This document shows positions 6,895 through 7,052 of a stretch of 7,052 bases of DNA, one piece after another. The translations under genes and the position numbers were made by a program. The stretch spans positions 1-7,052 of the forward strand of contig JAGAZW010000211.1 of assembly GCA_017939855.1 (NCBI GenBank), written 5' to 3'. The notes beneath the pieces are model-generated. The model had not been told where the DNA came from. It did not search any database and saw nothing but the letters and a program-made list of their open reading frames with translations. The stretch is from Clostridia bacterium (GTDB lineage Bacteria; Bacillota; Clostridia; Oscillospirales; Acutalibacteraceae). Position 1 is the stretch's first letter, and every line of letters starts with the position of its first letter.

Positions 6895-6980
6895 GTAGAT
6901 ATTCAATTATTTAATCGGTTGTTTTGTTTTATAGCAACACTTGAAATGCTTTTTTTGGGGTTTTAAGTGCTTGTTTTTTT
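6895..6980 (+). ncRNA. Candidate small RNA or transcribed leader of about 85 nt
   Basis: This span runs from the predicted start of the 6860-6888 promoter to the T run of the hairpin at 6934-6980. It has no credible coding frame: the only ATG (6946) gives six codons without a ribosome binding site. I do not recognise it as a known RNA family. It may be a free small RNA or an attenuated leader for a gene outside the window. The boundaries are inferred only from the promoter and terminator. Confidence 0.35.
6934..6980 (+). terminator. Hairpin with T run, probable intrinsic terminator
   Basis: The arms 6934-6947 and 6960-6974 can form about 14 pairs including three G-U, with one bulged C at 6970 and a 12-base loop. 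Seven T residues follow at 6974-6980. The stem is A-U-rich, so its strength is uncertain. A short competing hairpin (AGCA at 6933-6936 with TGCT at 6947-6950, also followed by a T run) uses some of the same bases. Confidence 0.5.
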
Positions 6981-6989
6981 CTGTATTGA

Positions 6990-6999
6990 GTTTACATAA
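6990..6999 (+). repeat. Third copy of GTTTACATAA
   Basis: An exact copy of the ten-base core of the tandem pair, same orientation, 164 bases downstream of the second copy and 9 bases after the hairpin's T run. The preceding TATTG also appears upstream of the first copy, at 6804-6808, so the resemblance extends slightly beyond the core. Confidence 0.6.
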
Positions 7000-7009
7000 T
7001 TTTACTTAA

Positions 7010-7052
7010 AATTCTAAATATCGTATCTTGCTTTAAAATTAATTCTAAATAT
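7010..7052 (+). repeat. 12-bp direct repeat with 31-bp spacing
   Basis: AATTCTAAATAT occurs at 7010-7021 and 7041-7052. Each copy is preceded by a TTAAAATT-like stretch. The second copy ends exactly at the window edge, so more copies could follow. The sequence is simple and A+T-rich, which weakens the case. Confidence 0.5.

Larger units (their letters stand above)
6698..7052. other. Gene-free, repeat-bearing A+T-rich region
   Basis: No open frame with a plausible start and ribosome binding site was found on either strand across these 355 bases. The stretch holds the reductase promoter, an imperfect palindrome at 6757-6788, three copies of GTTTACATAA, a plus-strand promoter at 6860-6888, a hairpin with a T run at 6934-6980 and a 12-bp direct repeat at 7010-7052. 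It reads like an upstream region or the edge of an element that continues beyond the window. Confidence 0.7.

Noticed and set aside
6946..6966. Six-codon frame in the candidate small RNA (possible leader peptide)
   Set aside because: No ribosome binding site precedes the ATG, and its bases are part of the terminator stem and loop.
6813..7052. CRISPR array
   Set aside because: Repeats are only 10-12 bp, irregularly spaced and of two different sequences; no 23-37 bp repeat with unique spacers.

Overview
The window is A+T-rich DNA with uniform low-GC codon use and strong GGAGG-type ribosome binding sites. The order yqfD (3' end) - phoH - ybeY - era - yqzL-like - recO - mutS2 is a Bacillota arrangement. 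The sporulation protein YqfD and the small YqzL-like gene between era and recO point to an endospore-former lineage, most likely class Clostridia. The species cannot be named from this sequence.

Bases 1-158 hold the last 51 codons of a YqfD-like protein. A perfect-consensus vegetative promoter (TTGACA, 18 bp, TATAAT) follows at 160-189. It starts a compact same-strand unit: phoH (222-1175), ybeY (1180-1662), era (1674-2603), a small YqzL-like gene (2671-2865), recO (2783-3523) and mutS2 (3536-5920). Gaps are 4, 11, 67, -83 and 12 nt, so one transcript is likely. The unit ends in a perfect 21-bp inverted repeat (5917-5962) that touches the stop codons of both mutS2 and the convergent gene, and probably terminates both. 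The convergent minus-strand gene (5963-6697) is a FabG-like short-chain dehydrogenase/reductase with its own extended -10 promoter.

The operon combines 30S ribosome maturation and RNA quality control (YbeY, Era, PhoH) with recombination and ribosome-collision functions (RecO, MutS2). pgpH (yqfF), dgkA and cdd, which lie between phoH and era in Bacillus, are absent.

The last 355 bases (6698-7052) contain no credible gene but are structured. They hold the reductase promoter, an imperfect palindrome, three copies of GTTTACATAA, a good promoter at 6860-6888 followed about 50 nt after its predicted start by a terminator-like hairpin with a T run, and a 12-bp direct repeat with 31-bp spacing that reaches the window edge. 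This could be a small RNA gene, the leader of a gene beyond the window, or the end of an insertion sequence. It is the part least explained by known genes. I found no defence system, CRISPR array, tRNA or rRNA.
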